Origin: Desulfobacteraceae bacterium
GTDB taxonomy: Bacteria > Desulfobacterota > Desulfobacteria > Desulfobacterales > Desulfobacteraceae
Direction: 5' to 3'
Assembly: GCA_024225635.1 (NCBI GenBank)
Contig: JAAEMK010001306.1
Location: 1 to 35,026 of the forward strand
DNA: 35,026 nt
The translations under genes and the position numbers were made by a program. Positions within the stretch are counted from its first letter, which is position 1, and every line of letters starts with the position of its first letter. Shown piece by piece: positions 15,226 through 24,595 of this stretch. The notes beneath the pieces were generated by a model. That model saw only the letters and a list, made by a program, of their open reading frames with translations, had not been told where the DNA came from and made no database searches.

Positions 15226-15457
15226 AGCCAATGATTCGCCCGCCCGGCTGAGTACCATCGTAAGCAAATTGAAAGTATAGAAAGTAAAATTTAAACCAGT
15301 CCCGTCGTCCGTTGGATTTTTTCACCCCCCCTTAGGCGGTTCCGCCCTTGTTTTCAGTTAATACTTATGTTAACAGTAAAATAAGTCCTGACCATAAGGT
15401 TAATGATTTATTTCGTGCGTTAACAGTGAACGATAAAGGGGTTAAGCGATAAATCCC
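15226..15457. promoter_or_regulatory. Spacer between ZIP and rtcB with repeated GTTAACAGT
   Basis: This region of 232 bases holds the weak ZIP terminator and an AT-rich stretch. GTTAACAGT occurs twice about 50 bp apart (near 15369 and 15419), upstream of rtcB. The pair could be an operator, but it could also be chance in AT-rich DNA. Confidence 0.25.
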
Positions 15458-16636
15458 ATGAAAACAATCATAGACACGGAAAAGATCCCTATCAAACTAT
15501 GGCTCGATGATATCGAGGAGGGGGCCCTGCAGCAGGCCCGTAACATCGCCAACTTTCCCCATGCCCACCAGCATGTGGCCATCATGCCCGATGCCCACCA
15601 GGGATACGGCATGCCCATAGGCGGGGTGCTTGCCACCCGGGGGGTGATCATCCCCAATGCCGTGGGGGTGGATATCGGCTGCGGCATGTGCGCCGTGAAA
15701 ACCGCCCTTACGGAAGTGACCCGGGAACAGCTCAAGAATGTGATGCGAAGAATCCGTGACCAGATACCCCTGGGCATGACCCGCCACAAGAAACCCCAGG
15801 ATAAAAGCCATATGCCGGATCTTCCCCTGGGCCCCATCTGCAAACGCGAGTACGGCAATGCACTCAGGCAGGTGGGCACCCTGGGCGGAGGCAACCATTT
15901 CATCGAGCTCCAGAGGGGATCTGACGGCCATATCTGGCTCATGATCCATTCGGGAAGCAGAAACCTGGGCTACACCGTTGCGTCATACTACAACAAGCTT
16001 GCCATCAAGGATAACCGGAAAAAAAGGGACGGGATACCAAAGCAATGGCAATTGGCCTACTTCAAGCTCTCCTCGGCCGCGGGCAGGGAATATCTCAGGG
16101 AGATGGAGTACTGCGTGGCGTTTGCCCTGGCCAACAGGCGACTGATGATGGACCGGCTGATGGAAATCGTGGCCGAAACAATTCCCGGCCCTTCCGGCCC
16201 CCTTTCTTCCGGGGATTTCGCCCGGATGATCAATATTGCCCACAACTACGCCGCCCTTGAACATCATTTCGGCGAAAATGTCTACGTACACAGGAAAGGC
16301 GCCACCTCTGCCAGAAAGGAAGAGGACGGTATCATCCCGGGTTCCCAGGGTTCAAAAAGCTATATCGTAAAAGGACTGGGATGCAAAGACAGTTTTTCAT
16401 CCTGCTCCCACGGGGCGGGACGGGTCATGAGCCGGTCCCGGGCCCGCAAGGTGCTTAACCTTCAGACGGAAGTGGAAAGACTGGAGCGGCTGGGCGTAAT
16501 CCACGCCATCAGGCATGTGAGGGATCTGGACGAGGCCAGCAGCGCCTACAAGGACATTGATATGGTGATGGAAAACCAGAAGGACCTGGTGGAGGTAGTT
16601 ATGGAATTGACCCCCCTTGCCGTGGTCAAAGGATGA
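15458..16636 (+). CDS. rtcB: RNA-splicing ligase RtcB
   Basis: This 392-residue, Mn2+- and GTP-dependent RNA ligase joins 2',3'-cyclic phosphate (or 3'-phosphate) and 5'-OH ends. Conserved features are MPDAHQGYGMPIGGV, VGVDIGCGMCAVKT (metal-binding Asp and Cys), GGGNHFIEL, HSGSRNLGY, YVHRKGATSA and CSHGAGRVMSR with the His that carries GMP. Length is typical (E. coli RtcB is slightly longer). No rtcA, archease or rtcR regulator lies next to it, so it is not in the classical rtc operon. In bacteria RtcB is linked to RNA repair under stress. Confidence 0.95.
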   Translation: MKTIIDTEKIPIKLWLDDIEEGALQQARNIANFPHAHQHVAIMPDAHQGYGMPIGGVLATRGVIIPNAVGVDIGCGMCAVKTALTEVTREQLKNVMRRIRDQIPLGMTRHKKPQDKSHMPDLPLGPICKREYGNALRQVGTLGGGNHFIELQRGSDGHIWLMIHSGSRNLGYTVASYYNKLAIKDNRKKRDGIPKQWQLAYFKLSSAAGREYLREMEYCVAFALANRRLMMDRLMEIVAETIPGPSGPLSSGDFARMINIAHNYAALEHHFGENVYVHRKGATSARKEEDGIIPGSQGSKSYIVKGLGCKDSFSSCSHGAGRVMSRSRARKVLNLQTEVERLERLGVIHAIRHVRDLDEASSAYKDIDMVMENQKDLVEVVMELTPLAVVKG

Positions 16637-16662
16637 TCTTCATGAATTAAGGAGGAACTGTC

Positions 16663-17424
16663 ATGAAAAAAAGAAAAGCGCTTATTATTCTTGCATCATT
16701 TTTTTGCTTGATCCTTGTCCCATGGAGCGGTATTGCTTCCGCGGGAGGGGAAAAACTCATTTTTGCGACAGACTCATGGGCGCCCTATTATGGACCGGAT
16801 CTGAAAAATAACGGATTTATTGCTGAAATCACCAGGGCCGCGTTCAAAAAAGCCGGCTATGAAATCGAAATCAAGTTCATGGATTGGAACCGCGCCATGC
16901 AGATGGCCAAGAAAGGAAAATATGACGGGATTGTGGGCGCCTACTTCAGCGAAGAAAGGGCAAATTTTTTCAAATACCCGGACTCCATCGGAAACGTTGA
17001 GGTGGTTTTATGCGGAAGAAAAGGGGACAATATTAAATTCACCTCCCTTGAAGACCTGAAACCCTATAAAATCGGAGTGCTCAGGGGATACGTAAATTCC
17101 AAAGAGTTTGACGCGGCAAGCTTTCTGAAAAAGGAACCTGTGGAAAAGACGGAGATAAATATCAAAAAACTGCTCAAGGGCAGGGTCGATCTGATCGTCG
17201 ATTCAAAAGCCGTATTGCAGGACCGGATCAACCGTAACTTTAAAAACGCCGTGGGAAAATTTGAATTCCTCACCCCCGCGCTCCAGACCAACAAGCTTTA
17301 CACCATATTATCAAAAACGGTTCCGGGGTATGAAAAAAAGGCGGAGGATTTCAACAAAGGCCTGAAAATGATACTGGAAGACGGAACGGTGATAGAGATT
17401 CTGAAGCGGCACGGATTCGAGTAG
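16663..17424 (+). CDS. Periplasmic solute-binding protein (amino-acid type, SBP family 3)
   Basis: This is a 253-residue secreted protein. Residues 1-28 are a Sec signal peptide ending in GIASAGG. The mature part has the two-lobed family 3 pattern: LIFATDSWAPYY, GFIAEITRAAFKKAGY, FMDWNRAMQMAKKGKYDGIVGAY, then LKPYKIGVLRGY and a C-terminal FNKGLKMILEDGTVIEIL. AAGGAGG precedes the ATG. No ABC permease or ATPase follows. The next gene is a chemoreceptor 86 bases downstream, so it may deliver a ligand to that receptor instead of to a transporter. The ligand is unknown. Confidence 0.9.
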   Translation: MKKRKALIILASFFCLILVPWSGIASAGGEKLIFATDSWAPYYGPDLKNNGFIAEITRAAFKKAGYEIEIKFMDWNRAMQMAKKGKYDGIVGAYFSEERANFFKYPDSIGNVEVVLCGRKGDNIKFTSLEDLKPYKIGVLRGYVNSKEFDAASFLKKEPVEKTEINIKKLLKGRVDLIVDSKAVLQDRINRNFKNAVGKFEFLTPALQTNKLYTILSKTVPGYEKKAEDFNKGLKMILEDGTVIEILKRHGFE

Positions 17425-17510
17425 ATCCGTGTCATCCGTAATCCCGGTCATAGACCGTACGCGGGAAAAGCAGAGATATGAACTTTCCGAAACCATGAAA
17501 GGATATTTTT

Positions 17511-19229
17511 ATGGAAAACAATATCTTGAATCGCATGAAAATAGGAATTTCACTGAAGACATCTATGATCACCAGTGTTGTTATCCTGATTCTTCTGACC
17601 GTCAGCAGCCTGGTTTTCATAAGGCTTGAGTCAAGCCTTTCCAAGGTTATGATCGACAATTATGTTCAGATGCAGGAAAAAGCACTTGAATCCCATTCCG
17701 AGACCCAGAGATTGTCCCTTGGTGACAGAACAAGAATCAATTCCGAGATCTGCGGCGGCATATCGGAATCCTTCCTCTATAATTTTGATTCAGACCGCCT
17801 GAACGCGCTTTTGAAAACATTCATGAAACTGCCGAGCATCCAGGCCATACAGGTCCTGGATTCGGACAATGCGCCCTTTGCCGCGGCATGGAAAACCCCG
17901 GCAGTCGTAACAGGGGAAAAGATTCCGGCCAATATCGCCCTTGATGAAAACTCATCCTTTAAATCCGCCTCCTACCATGAAAAGGAGCAGGTCGGTATGG
18001 TCCGGGTATATTATACCGACAAATTGCTTGTGGAGGAAATCCGGCAAAAAGAGGAATTGATCAAAAAGGAGATCCTGAACTTTCGCGATATCGCAGAAAA
18101 AAGCATAAATAATGCCATATCCATCCAGGTTGTCGTAACAATATGCATCGTTGCCGCATTGATCGCGACAATCGTTCTGAGCCTCCAGCTCATTGTTGTC
18201 CGTCCCATAAAAAACACCGTTGCCATGATCAGGGATATTGCCGAGGGAGAAGGAGATCTCACCAAACGGCTCCATGCCGACAGAAAAGACGAACTGGGGG
18301 AACTGGCAAAATGGTTTAACAACTTTGTTGAAAAACTCCAGGGGATCATCGGAGAAGTGGCTACAAGCGCCGAAAGCGTGAGCACCTCCTCCGCAAGCCT
18401 CTCGGAAATTTCCAACGCCATGTCCCAGGAGGCCGACAGCCTGTCCGGCAAATCAAACACGGTTGCCACGGCGGCGGAAGAGATGAGTGCGAACATGAAT
18501 TCCGTGGCGGCGGCAAGCGAGGAGGCGGCCACCAATGTCAACGTGGTCACAGCTTCAACCGGGGAGATGACAAATACGGTAAATGAGATACTCCGGAATT
18601 CCGAAGAAGCAAATTCCGTAACCGAAGAGGCGGTGGGCCAGGCGGGTAAAGCCCTGGAGAAAATTAACGAACTTGGCAGGGCCGCCACGGAAATAACCAA
18701 AGTCACGGAGGTGATTACCGATATTTCGGAACAGACCAACCTGCTTGCCCTCAACGCCACCATCGAGGCGGCCCGGGCAGGCGAGGCCGGAAGAGGGTTT
18801 GCCGTGGTCGCAAATGAAATCAAGGAGCTTGCAAAACAGACGGCCGAAGCCACCCTTGAAATCAAGGACAGGGTCAGCGGCATCCAGGGGGCGACCCAGG
18901 AAAGTGTTTCGGAAATCAAGCGGATTTCGGATATTATCGGGAATGTAAATAAAAGTGTTACCACGATCTCCACCGCCATCGAGGAACAATCCGTTACAAC
19001 AAAAGAGATCTCTGAAAATATTGGCCAGGCCTCCCTGGGAATCGAGGAGGTCAATGAAAACGTTGCACAGAGTTCCACGGTCGCGGAAGAGATCGCCAAG
19101 GATATTGCCGATGTCAACAGGTCTGCGGATGAAATGTCATCCAGCAGTTCCCAGTTGGATATCAATTCAAATGAGCTGTTCGGTCTGGCGGATCATCTTA
19201 AGCAGATGGTGGGGAAATTCAAGGTGTAG
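17511..19229 (+). CDS. Methyl-accepting chemotaxis protein
   Basis: This 572-residue transmembrane chemoreceptor has TM1 at about residues 15-35, a periplasmic sensor of about 165 residues, and TM2 at about 204-230. A HAMP domain follows ([24 protein letters not shown]) and then a long coiled-coil signalling domain with the hairpin tip [20 protein letters not shown]. It would form arrays that control CheA. It lacks a C-terminal NWETF-type CheR/CheB tether and ends GKFKV. AAAGGA sits eight bases before the ATG. The gene follows a periplasmic binding protein, and the two probably form one transcription unit. Confidence 0.95.
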   Translation: MENNILNRMKIGISLKTSMITSVVILILLTVSSLVFIRLESSLSKVMIDNYVQMQEKALESHSETQRLSLGDRTRINSEICGGISESFLYNFDSDRLNALLKTFMKLPSIQAIQVLDSDNAPFAAAWKTPAVVTGEKIPANIALDENSSFKSASYHEKEQVGMVRVYYTDKLLVEEIRQKEELIKKEILNFRDIAEKSINNAISIQVVVTICIVAALIATIVLSLQLIVVRPIKNTVAMIRDIAEGEGDLTKRLHADRKDELGELAKWFNNFVEKLQGIIGEVATSAESVSTSSASLSEISNAMSQEADSLSGKSNTVATAAEEMSANMNSVAAASEEAATNVNVVTASTGEMTNTVNEILRNSEEANSVTEEAVGQAGKALEKINELGRAATEITKVTEVITDISEQTNLLALNATIEAARAGEAGRGFAVVANEIKELAKQTAEATLEIKDRVSGIQGATQESVSEIKRISDIIGNVNKSVTTISTAIEEQSVTTKEISENIGQASLGIEEVNENVAQSSTVAEEIAKDIADVNRSADEMSSSSSQLDINSNELFGLADHLKQMVGKFKV

Positions 19230-19318
19230 AATTTCCTGCCGCCGTGCCGCCGCCATCTCGAATGTGATTCGTACGGAGAAATGTCAACCCTTTAGCCCTA
19301 GGAATGGAGGTTCCCCCG

Positions 19319-19996
19319 ATGCTTGTCAAACACTGGATGACCAGAAAAGTGATCACCATTGACCCTGACTGCACCTTGGAAGAAGCGATTAAGCTGATGA
19401 AGTCCAAAAAGATCCGGATGCTGCCGGTTCTGAAAAACGGCGTGCTAAAAGGCGTCATCACGGACAGGGATCTGAAACGGGCTTCGGCTTCCGATGCCGT
19501 GACCGCCAATGAGACGGAACTCAACACCCTGGCCCGGGTAAGAATCAATTCCATCATGACCAGTGACCCCATCCGGGTCCCGTATAATTTCTCCATCGAT
19601 GAAACCGCGGAACTGCTCCTGGAGCACAAGATATCCGGCGCCCCCGTGGTTGACGACATGAACAACCTTGTCGGTGTCATCACCCAGACCAACGTTTATA
19701 AAGCCCTGATATCATTGACCGGCAAGCGGGAAGACAGCGTTCAGTTCGGCGTGGTGGTCAAGGATACCCGCAATTCCATCAAAGAAATTGATGAACTCCT
19801 TCGGAATCATGGGGGACGGGTGATCAGCATTCTGACCTCCGACGATAACCTGCCCAAGGGATACCGCAAGGTATTCATGCGCATGAGCGATATCGACCGG
19901 GTCAGGCTCGAATCCATTACCGAAGAGCTCCAGGCAAAAGCGGAGTTGATATACATCATCGACCACCATGACAATATCAGGCAGGTGTACCGGTAA
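19319..19996 (+). CDS. CBS-pair protein with ACT-like C-terminal domain (AcuB-type)
   Basis: This is about 225 residues from ATG 19319, which follows GGAGG. The in-frame ATG at 19304 overlaps that site and is less likely. The tandem CBS motifs are MTRKVITIDPDCTLEEAIKL...GVITDRDLKR and MTSDPIRVPYNFSIDETAEL...VGVITQTNVYKAL. They bind adenine nucleotides in known members. The C-terminal 85 residues (GVVVKDTRNSIKEIDELL, GGRVISILTS) look like an ACT-type fold. It is a likely cytosolic energy or ligand sensor. It probably shares a transcript with the downstream lipoprotein pseudogene, which starts about 10 bases after its stop. Confidence 0.87.
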   Translation: MLVKHWMTRKVITIDPDCTLEEAIKLMKSKKIRMLPVLKNGVLKGVITDRDLKRASASDAVTANETELNTLARVRINSIMTSDPIRVPYNFSIDETAELLLEHKISGAPVVDDMNNLVGVITQTNVYKALISLTGKREDSVQFGVVVKDTRNSIKEIDELLRNHGGRVISILTSDDNLPKGYRKVFMRMSDIDRVRLESITEELQAKAELIYIIDHHDNIRQVYR

Positions 19997-20006
19997 AGAT
20001 GACGGC

Positions 20007-20937
20007 ATGATGAAATTCCACCGCCCCTGGCTTTTTATCGCCTTGGCGGTATTTCTCATGCCGGCATTATCCGCCTGTTCATCCAGGGACAAGGAAACTT
20101 TTTCAGAACATAAGTGGGCCGGACAGGTAGAGGAGACCCGGCTTGAGGATCTCCATGCCCTCCATCACGGGGATAACGGATTTTTCAGCCCCTGGATGGA
20201 GATGCCCGGCAAAAGCTTCCTGGATGTACTCGGCTGGAAGCTGTTTTCAAAAACAGCCTACACCGAGCCGGAAAAAACATTTCTGCCAAGGGTGATCCCC
20301 GGCACGGCGGAGAGACTTGCCCGGACCCGGGGGGATTTCATCCTCTGGATCGGCCATAACACCTTTTTGATCCGCATTGACGGCACCTGGTGGATGACGG
20401 ACCCCATCTTTTCCAAACGGGCCCTGGTGGCGCCAAGGCAGACCCCGCCGGCCCTGACACTGGTCCCTGAGAATCAACCAGGGAAGGAACCGCTCCCTTT
20501 GGGCCTCCTGGCTGCTTGTCACCCCGTCGGTGACCCTCTATTTCGGGGGAGACTCGGGATATTTCAAGGGGTTCAGGGAATTCCAACGGAAATATCCTGC
20601 CATTGATTACGCGTTCATGCCCACCTCTGCCTACCACCCCAGGTGGTTCATGCATCACCAGCACATGAATATCCCCGAAGCGGTCAAAGGGTTTGAGGAC
20701 CTTGGCGCCCGCTTTTTCATTCCCACCCAGTGGGGCTGCTTTCATCTGGGCAGCGAGCCCGCCGGGTATCCGGGCCTGGACCTGATACGCCACATAACAA
20801 GAAACCGCCTTGATCCGGCCCGGTTCAAGATAATGAACATCGGCGAGATCCTTCCCATCTCCTTATCTACACCTCGCCTTCACCGTACTCACCCCTCAAG
20901 GAGACATAGAGAACCTGGCAGAGCACCTTCCTTTTGA
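20007..20937 (+). pseudogene. Metallo-beta-lactamase-fold lipoprotein (NAPE-PLD/RomA-like), internally deleted and frameshifted
   Basis: The first frame (to a stop at 20606) begins with a lipoprotein signal (lipobox LSAC). It then shows family sequence including FILWIGHNTFLIRIDG, WWMTDPIFSKRA and TPPAL. Family members next carry the SHxHYDHLD zinc motif, but here the sequence jumps directly to RSLWASWLL...VTLYFGGDSGYFKGF in another frame. That frame continues through AFMPTSAYHPRWFMHHQHMN and FFIPTQWGCFHLG. I infer loss of roughly 80 codons at about 20450-20475, leaving the halves out of frame and the active site gone. The 3' end overlaps the end of pcm on the other strand. An assembly error is the alternative. 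Confidence 0.8.
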
Positions 20938-21571
20938 TCTGCTTCCCTATTTTTTCAAGCAGGACAAGGTTCTGGACACCGCTTTCAACAACGGGTGCGA
21001 TCAGCCTCCCCCCCGGAGCGAGCTGATCGATCAGCGGTTGCGGTATCCAGGCGCATGCCGCTGTCACACTGATTCTGTCATAGGGCGAAAATTCCGGGTA
21101 ACCGGCCCCTCCGTCTCCCTGCACAAGGACAATATCATCGTACCCCGCCACTTCGAGATTCTCCCTTGCGAACTCAAAAGTAACGGGATCGATATCCATG
21201 GATACCACCAGCCCCCCGCTCCCGACGACCTCCCTTGCGATGGCGGCGCCATAGCCAGACCCGAGACCGACCTCCAGGAACCTGTGGCCCCTGTCAAGCC
21301 CCAGGGGTTCATAAAAAAGGGGATAACTGTGGGGGCATGAGATGGTTGCCATTTTTCCGGGAAGCGGCAGGGGTATCTCTTTGTAGGCATAATCCCTGTA
21401 GAGGCTGGGAATGAAGTTTTCCCTTGAGACCTTCTCCATTGCCTGCCTGATACGTTCGGAGACGAGATATCCCCAATCGGTAAGTTTCCTCAGCTTATCC
21501 GCCCTCTCTCTCATGAATTCATCCCTGAGTTTAACCGGCGACCTGGGGGGTGGTATGATCCAGCCTTGCAT
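20867..21571 (-). CDS. pcm: Protein-L-isoaspartate O-methyltransferase
   Basis: This 234-residue cytosolic SAM-dependent enzyme repairs isoaspartyl residues in aged proteins. Motifs: VSRENFIPSLYRDYAYKEIPLPL (family region I, shown in parts), then CPHSYPLFYEPLGL. SAM motif I is FLEVGLGSGYGAAIAR (usually ETGTGSGY) and motif II is VVSMDIDP. The GDGGAGYPEFSPYDRI and LAPGGRLIAPV segments follow. The ATG at 21571 has AGGT about eight bases upstream. It runs convergently into the metallo-hydrolase pseudogene. Confidence 0.9.
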   Translation of the reverse strand: MQGWIIPPPRSPVKLRDEFMRERADKLRKLTDWGYLVSERIRQAMEKVSRENFIPSLYRDYAYKEIPLPLPGKMATISCPHSYPLFYEPLGLDRGHRFLEVGLGSGYGAAIAREVVGSGGLVVSMDIDPVTFEFARENLEVAGYDDIVLVQGDGGAGYPEFSPYDRISVTAACAWIPQPLIDQLAPGGRLIAPVVESGVQNLVLLEKIGKQIKRKVLCQVLYVSLRGEYGEGEV

Positions 21572-21785
21572 CTTTATGACCTGTCCAAATATTCTTTATT
21601 GAAAGGTGGTGATCCGGGCTCCGAAAAAGAGCGGGGACCCTTATTCCCAATAATATCAATTTTTTCCCCAATTTGCTACACTCTTTAAACACCAAAGAGA
21701 TCGAGACGGAAGAGGTGGCCCTGTACCGTGATGTTGAAAAACGCATAAAGAAGTTGCCCCTTTCCCCTTGGAATTCGAATGCCTG

Positions 21786-21837
21786 AAACAGAAGAAGCCA
21801 TAAAAGTCAGGTGACTTTTATGGCTTCTTCTGTTTTT
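21786..21837. terminator. Long perfect hairpin, bidirectional terminator after the eCIS operon
   Basis: A 24-bp perfect stem (left arm 21786-21809, right arm 21812-21835) encloses a two-base spacer. TTTTT is on the plus-strand side and a shorter T run on the minus-strand side. It lies 20 bases after the stop of the kinase gene, so it most likely ends the long minus-strand operon. Confidence 0.85.
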
Positions 21838-21855
21838 AGCATAGGGCTGGTCTTA

Positions 21856-22833
21856 CTACCAGGTCAGGATTAGATAGGCCAGCGCAATCAATATTAATAA
21901 CAGCAGTACGATGGCAATTGCCGATTGCGGTGGCCATGGCGCCTTATCCCCCCGGGGTGAAACCGCATGCTCCAGTAGTTTCAGGAACTCTCCGCATCCG
22001 GGAATACGGTCATCCGGATCTTTTTCGAGGGCCGCCATGACGAGTTGGTCGACAGGGGCAGGGATTCCGGGCGCTATACTTGCCGGAGGGATGGGCAGCG
22101 TTTTAACGTGGGCCTCCTGCACGGAGAAATCGGTGTCCCCTACCCCATCCTGTCCCCTGACAAAAGGGGGCTTGCCGGTCAGCATTTCATAAAACACGCA
22201 CCCCACGCTGTACACGTCGCTACGATGATCAATGTGCATGGGCTTTATAATCTGTTCAGGACTCATGTACAGGGGCGTACCCAAAACCTGGCCCGTACGG
22301 GTTCGCCGTTCCTCACCGGCTGCCAGGGCGATGCCGAAATCGATCAACAAGGCGCTCTGATCCTTGTCCAGCAGTACATTGGCGGGTTTGACATCCCGGT
22401 GTACAATACCGCGCCGATGGGCATGATCCAAGGCCTTGAGGATATCGGAAATAATGGACACTGTTTCCCGGAATTCCAGGCGATGATTTTCTCCACTTTC
22501 CAGAAGGCTATCCAGGGAGCTACCTTCGATGAGTTTCATGACAATGCACGTCGCCCCATGGGCGTCAAAAACATCCAAAACCGGTACAATATTGGGATGT
22601 TCGACCCCTTGATGCCGACGGGCCTCGTCTTGAATTCTCAGCTTGAACTCCGGGTCCGCCATTAAATCATTGGTAACCGCCTTAATGACGACAAATTCGT
22701 TTTTCGCAGTATCCCATGCCCGCCAGACAACCCCCATGCCTCCCTTGGCAATGAGGCCATCGATGGTGTATTGTTTTATGTGGCTTCCTGTTTGAATGTT
22801 CATATCTTTTTGCTGAGGTATATCAATATTCAT
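21856..22833 (-). CDS. Tail-anchored Ser/Thr protein kinase (PknB-like)
   Basis: This is a 325-residue Hanks-type kinase. Residues 23 to about 290 hold all key motifs: glycine loop AKGGMGVVW, Lys51 in VVIKAV, Glu70, HRDVKPANVLL (Asp147), DFG (165-167), GTPLYMSPEQ and SDVYSVGCVFYEML. After a Pro-rich linker, about residues 304-324 form one transmembrane segment and the chain ends LILTW, so it is tail-anchored with the kinase in the cytosol and no extracellular sensor. A second ATG lies ten codons in. It starts 33 bases after the last eCIS gene on the same strand, with a terminator behind it. It may therefore be a regulator of the injection system, by analogy with PpkA in type VI secretion (inference). 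Confidence 0.93.
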   Translation of the reverse strand: MNIDIPQQKDMNIQTGSHIKQYTIDGLIAKGGMGVVWRAWDTAKNEFVVIKAVTNDLMADPEFKLRIQDEARRHQGVEHPNIVPVLDVFDAHGATCIVMKLIEGSSLDSLLESGENHRLEFRETVSIISDILKALDHAHRRGIVHRDVKPANVLLDKDQSALLIDFGIALAAGEERRTRTGQVLGTPLYMSPEQIIKPMHIDHRSDVYSVGCVFYEMLTGKPPFVRGQDGVGDTDFSVQEAHVKTLPIPPASIAPGIPAPVDQLVMAALEKDPDDRIPGCGEFLKLLEHAVSPRGDKAPWPPQSAIAIVLLLLILIALAYLILTW

Positions 22834-22866
22834 CCCTGGTGTTGCGCATTCTTTTGCCTGCTCCCC

Positions 22867-23880
22867 TTAATAAGCGAATTCGACCGCAACAATTGAAACC
22901 GCCGTTCTGCGGGTCCCTCTTAACCAGAGGCAAAGGGTATTGTACTCGGAATCAAGGATTGTATCGTCAATGGAAAAGGTCTTCTCAAACCACTTTTTAT
23001 CAGACGTCGATTTGATTGTCTCCTCAAGGATCTTCACGCGCACATGCTTCTTGCCGACCGGATCCCACCCTCCCTTGAGCAGCTCGAGCCGGATTTCACC
23101 TTCATTCCGTGAGCCTGCGATTCGCAGCCGGGTCACCTGTGTGGAATTAGGAGGAATTGGAATGGCCATGGTTCCGGCTGCGCCTCGATCCCTTTCCCCC
23201 ATTTCCTTGGGAGCCAATGACATGGATTCGGTGGCGCCCACCCGGAAAGCCGGCAGCATCTCGGTCTCATTCTCCGGAAGATTCACCAGGGCATGGGGAC
23301 GAAAGGGCAAGCGCACCCAGCCTTTTCTCAGTTCCGGGTGAAGTTCGTCACGCGTAATAGCCCCGGACGCAAGGCGCTTAAGATACCTTGTCCGGGAACA
23401 ATCGATTTTATCCTCGCTTATGCCGCCGTCATCATCGAGTTCTATCCTCGCAAGTGTCAGCCCTTCCCCCTTTTCTGAACTCCTGGAGGCCGAAAGCAAA
23501 GCATAACGGTTTTGCAGATTCCGGGGCCGATCATCCTCATTGTCTGAAGAATCGGCCGTTTTCCGGTAGGTCAGGCCGATCGTGACCAACTCGTTCGGCT
23601 CGAAACCGGTAATCGTGAGATGCTGAGATTCACTTACAAAAATTTCATTACCGGTCGCGTCCACTGCAAAACCCGGCGTGATATCGATTGAATTTCTGCT
23701 TGCGCGCGATACCTTCAATCCATGAACGACTCCCCAACCGTGCAGATGCAGATTATGACGGAGACGCGCATTGACATGGTAGTTCTGCTCAGCCAGAAAA
23801 TCGTCTTCTAAAAGTAACTGCCCCCGGTAGTAATGGGGCCGCTGCTCGATCAATGTGAACACTGTAGACGCTTTTTTCAT
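22867..23880 (-). CDS. Conserved eCIS accessory protein (RPxYYxGQLL N-terminus)
   Basis: This is about 337 residues from ATG 23880 (AGAGG six bases upstream). An in-frame ATG at 23904 precedes that site. The N-terminus RPHYYRGQLLLEDDFLAEQ, followed by LHGWGVVHGL, is a pattern I know from proteins encoded near phage-tail-like injection system genes. Most of the rest looks beta-rich with no catalytic motif that I recognise. It is encoded just after the tail protein I homologue. Its role is unknown; a baseplate- or fibre-associated structural protein is plausible. Confidence 0.75.
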   Translation of the reverse strand: MKKASTVFTLIEQRPHYYRGQLLLEDDFLAEQNYHVNARLRHNLHLHGWGVVHGLKVSRASRNSIDITPGFAVDATGNEIFVSESQHLTITGFEPNELVTIGLTYRKTADSSDNEDDRPRNLQNRYALLSASRSSEKGEGLTLARIELDDDGGISEDKIDCSRTRYLKRLASGAITRDELHPELRKGWVRLPFRPHALVNLPENETEMLPAFRVGATESMSLAPKEMGERDRGAAGTMAIPIPPNSTQVTRLRIAGSRNEGEIRLELLKGGWDPVGKKHVRVKILEETIKSTSDKKWFEKTFSIDDTILDSEYNTLCLWLRGTRRTAVSIVAVEFAY

Positions 23881-23936
23881 AGTTTGCCTCTCTCGCAGAA
23901 TCATTATGTTAGCGCTTCAATTACGAGTAGATTAAA

Positions 23937-24581
23937 TCAATCGCCTCTTTCCTCTCCCCTGGACCGCCAGTCCAGTTCGTACAGGGTATGAGCGGGCTTG
24001 GCAAGCTCAATGACCCGCCGGACCAGCTCTTCCCGGCGAGCCCTGTACGCACCTGCCCCATGCCTGTCCGTCCCGGACATTTGAATTGTCACACGAAAGC
24101 AAAAGGGTCTGTCGTGCTGAAGCCATGAATTGATTCCAACTTTTGTATTTCCAACGACAACGCCCAGGATTTCCTCATCATCAATCTCCACGGCTGCATT
24201 TTCCGGAACAAAGAGCTTGAGAAGTCTTTCCAGGTACCCTTTGGTTCCCCTTTTGGCATACAGGGGTACGATCCCGGCCAGCAGTTGCCTTTGCCGGCTC
24301 TCGTCCAGACCGTCAAGGTCAATGAGGGCCACCCACTGGGCCAGCCAGGGCAGAAATTCCGCAGGTGTATCATACACATCGAATAAAGAAGAGACCCTGG
24401 AAATACGGTCGGCAACCGCTATGATTTCGGTTATGGCCCCTTCTCCCCCTTCTTTGTTCGATCCTTGCGCGTCAGAGCCCAAAAGCACGGCCTCCAAAAC
24501 CGCTAATAGTTCACGCAGGTCTTTTGAGGTGTGATAGATCGCCGGCAAGTAGTCAAGTAACCGTCCGTTCAAATTCAGCAC
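23937..24581 (-). CDS. Phage tail protein I-like baseplate protein of the eCIS
   Basis: This 214-residue protein resembles the tail-P2-I / TIGR02242 family. It opens with LLDYLPAIYHTS and carries FDVYDTPAEFLPWLAQWVAL and the characteristic LYAKRGTKGYLERLLKLF segment. The C-terminal half contains RRVIELAKPAHTLYEL. In phages and eCIS this family forms part of the baseplate wedge. It lies 14 bases after the short J-like gene on the same strand. The C-terminal RSRGEERGD tail is charged and probably flexible. Confidence 0.87.
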   Translation of the reverse strand: MLNLNGRLLDYLPAIYHTSKDLRELLAVLEAVLLGSDAQGSNKEGGEGAITEIIAVADRISRVSSLFDVYDTPAEFLPWLAQWVALIDLDGLDESRQRQLLAGIVPLYAKRGTKGYLERLLKLFVPENAAVEIDDEEILGVVVGNTKVGINSWLQHDRPFCFRVTIQMSGTDRHGAGAYRARREELVRRVIELAKPAHTLYELDWRSRGEERGD

Positions 24582-24595
24582 AATTGCACATCCTA

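Noticed and set aside
14362-15267. 301-codon minus-strand ORF opposite the ZIP transporter
   Set aside because: It is His- and Gly-rich with no domain. ZIP motifs HNIPEG and QNFPEG on the plus strand show the true gene.
18011-19165. 384-codon minus-strand ORF opposite the MCP gene
   Set aside because: Its Ser/Ala/Val-rich sequence is the reverse complement of the MCP coiled coil. The plus-strand MCP motifs are unambiguous.
21531-21746. 71-codon minus-strand ORF upstream of pcm
   Set aside because: It overlaps the start of pcm in another frame, has no ribosome-binding site that stands out and no recognisable sequence. The 21572-21785 spacer shows nothing else.
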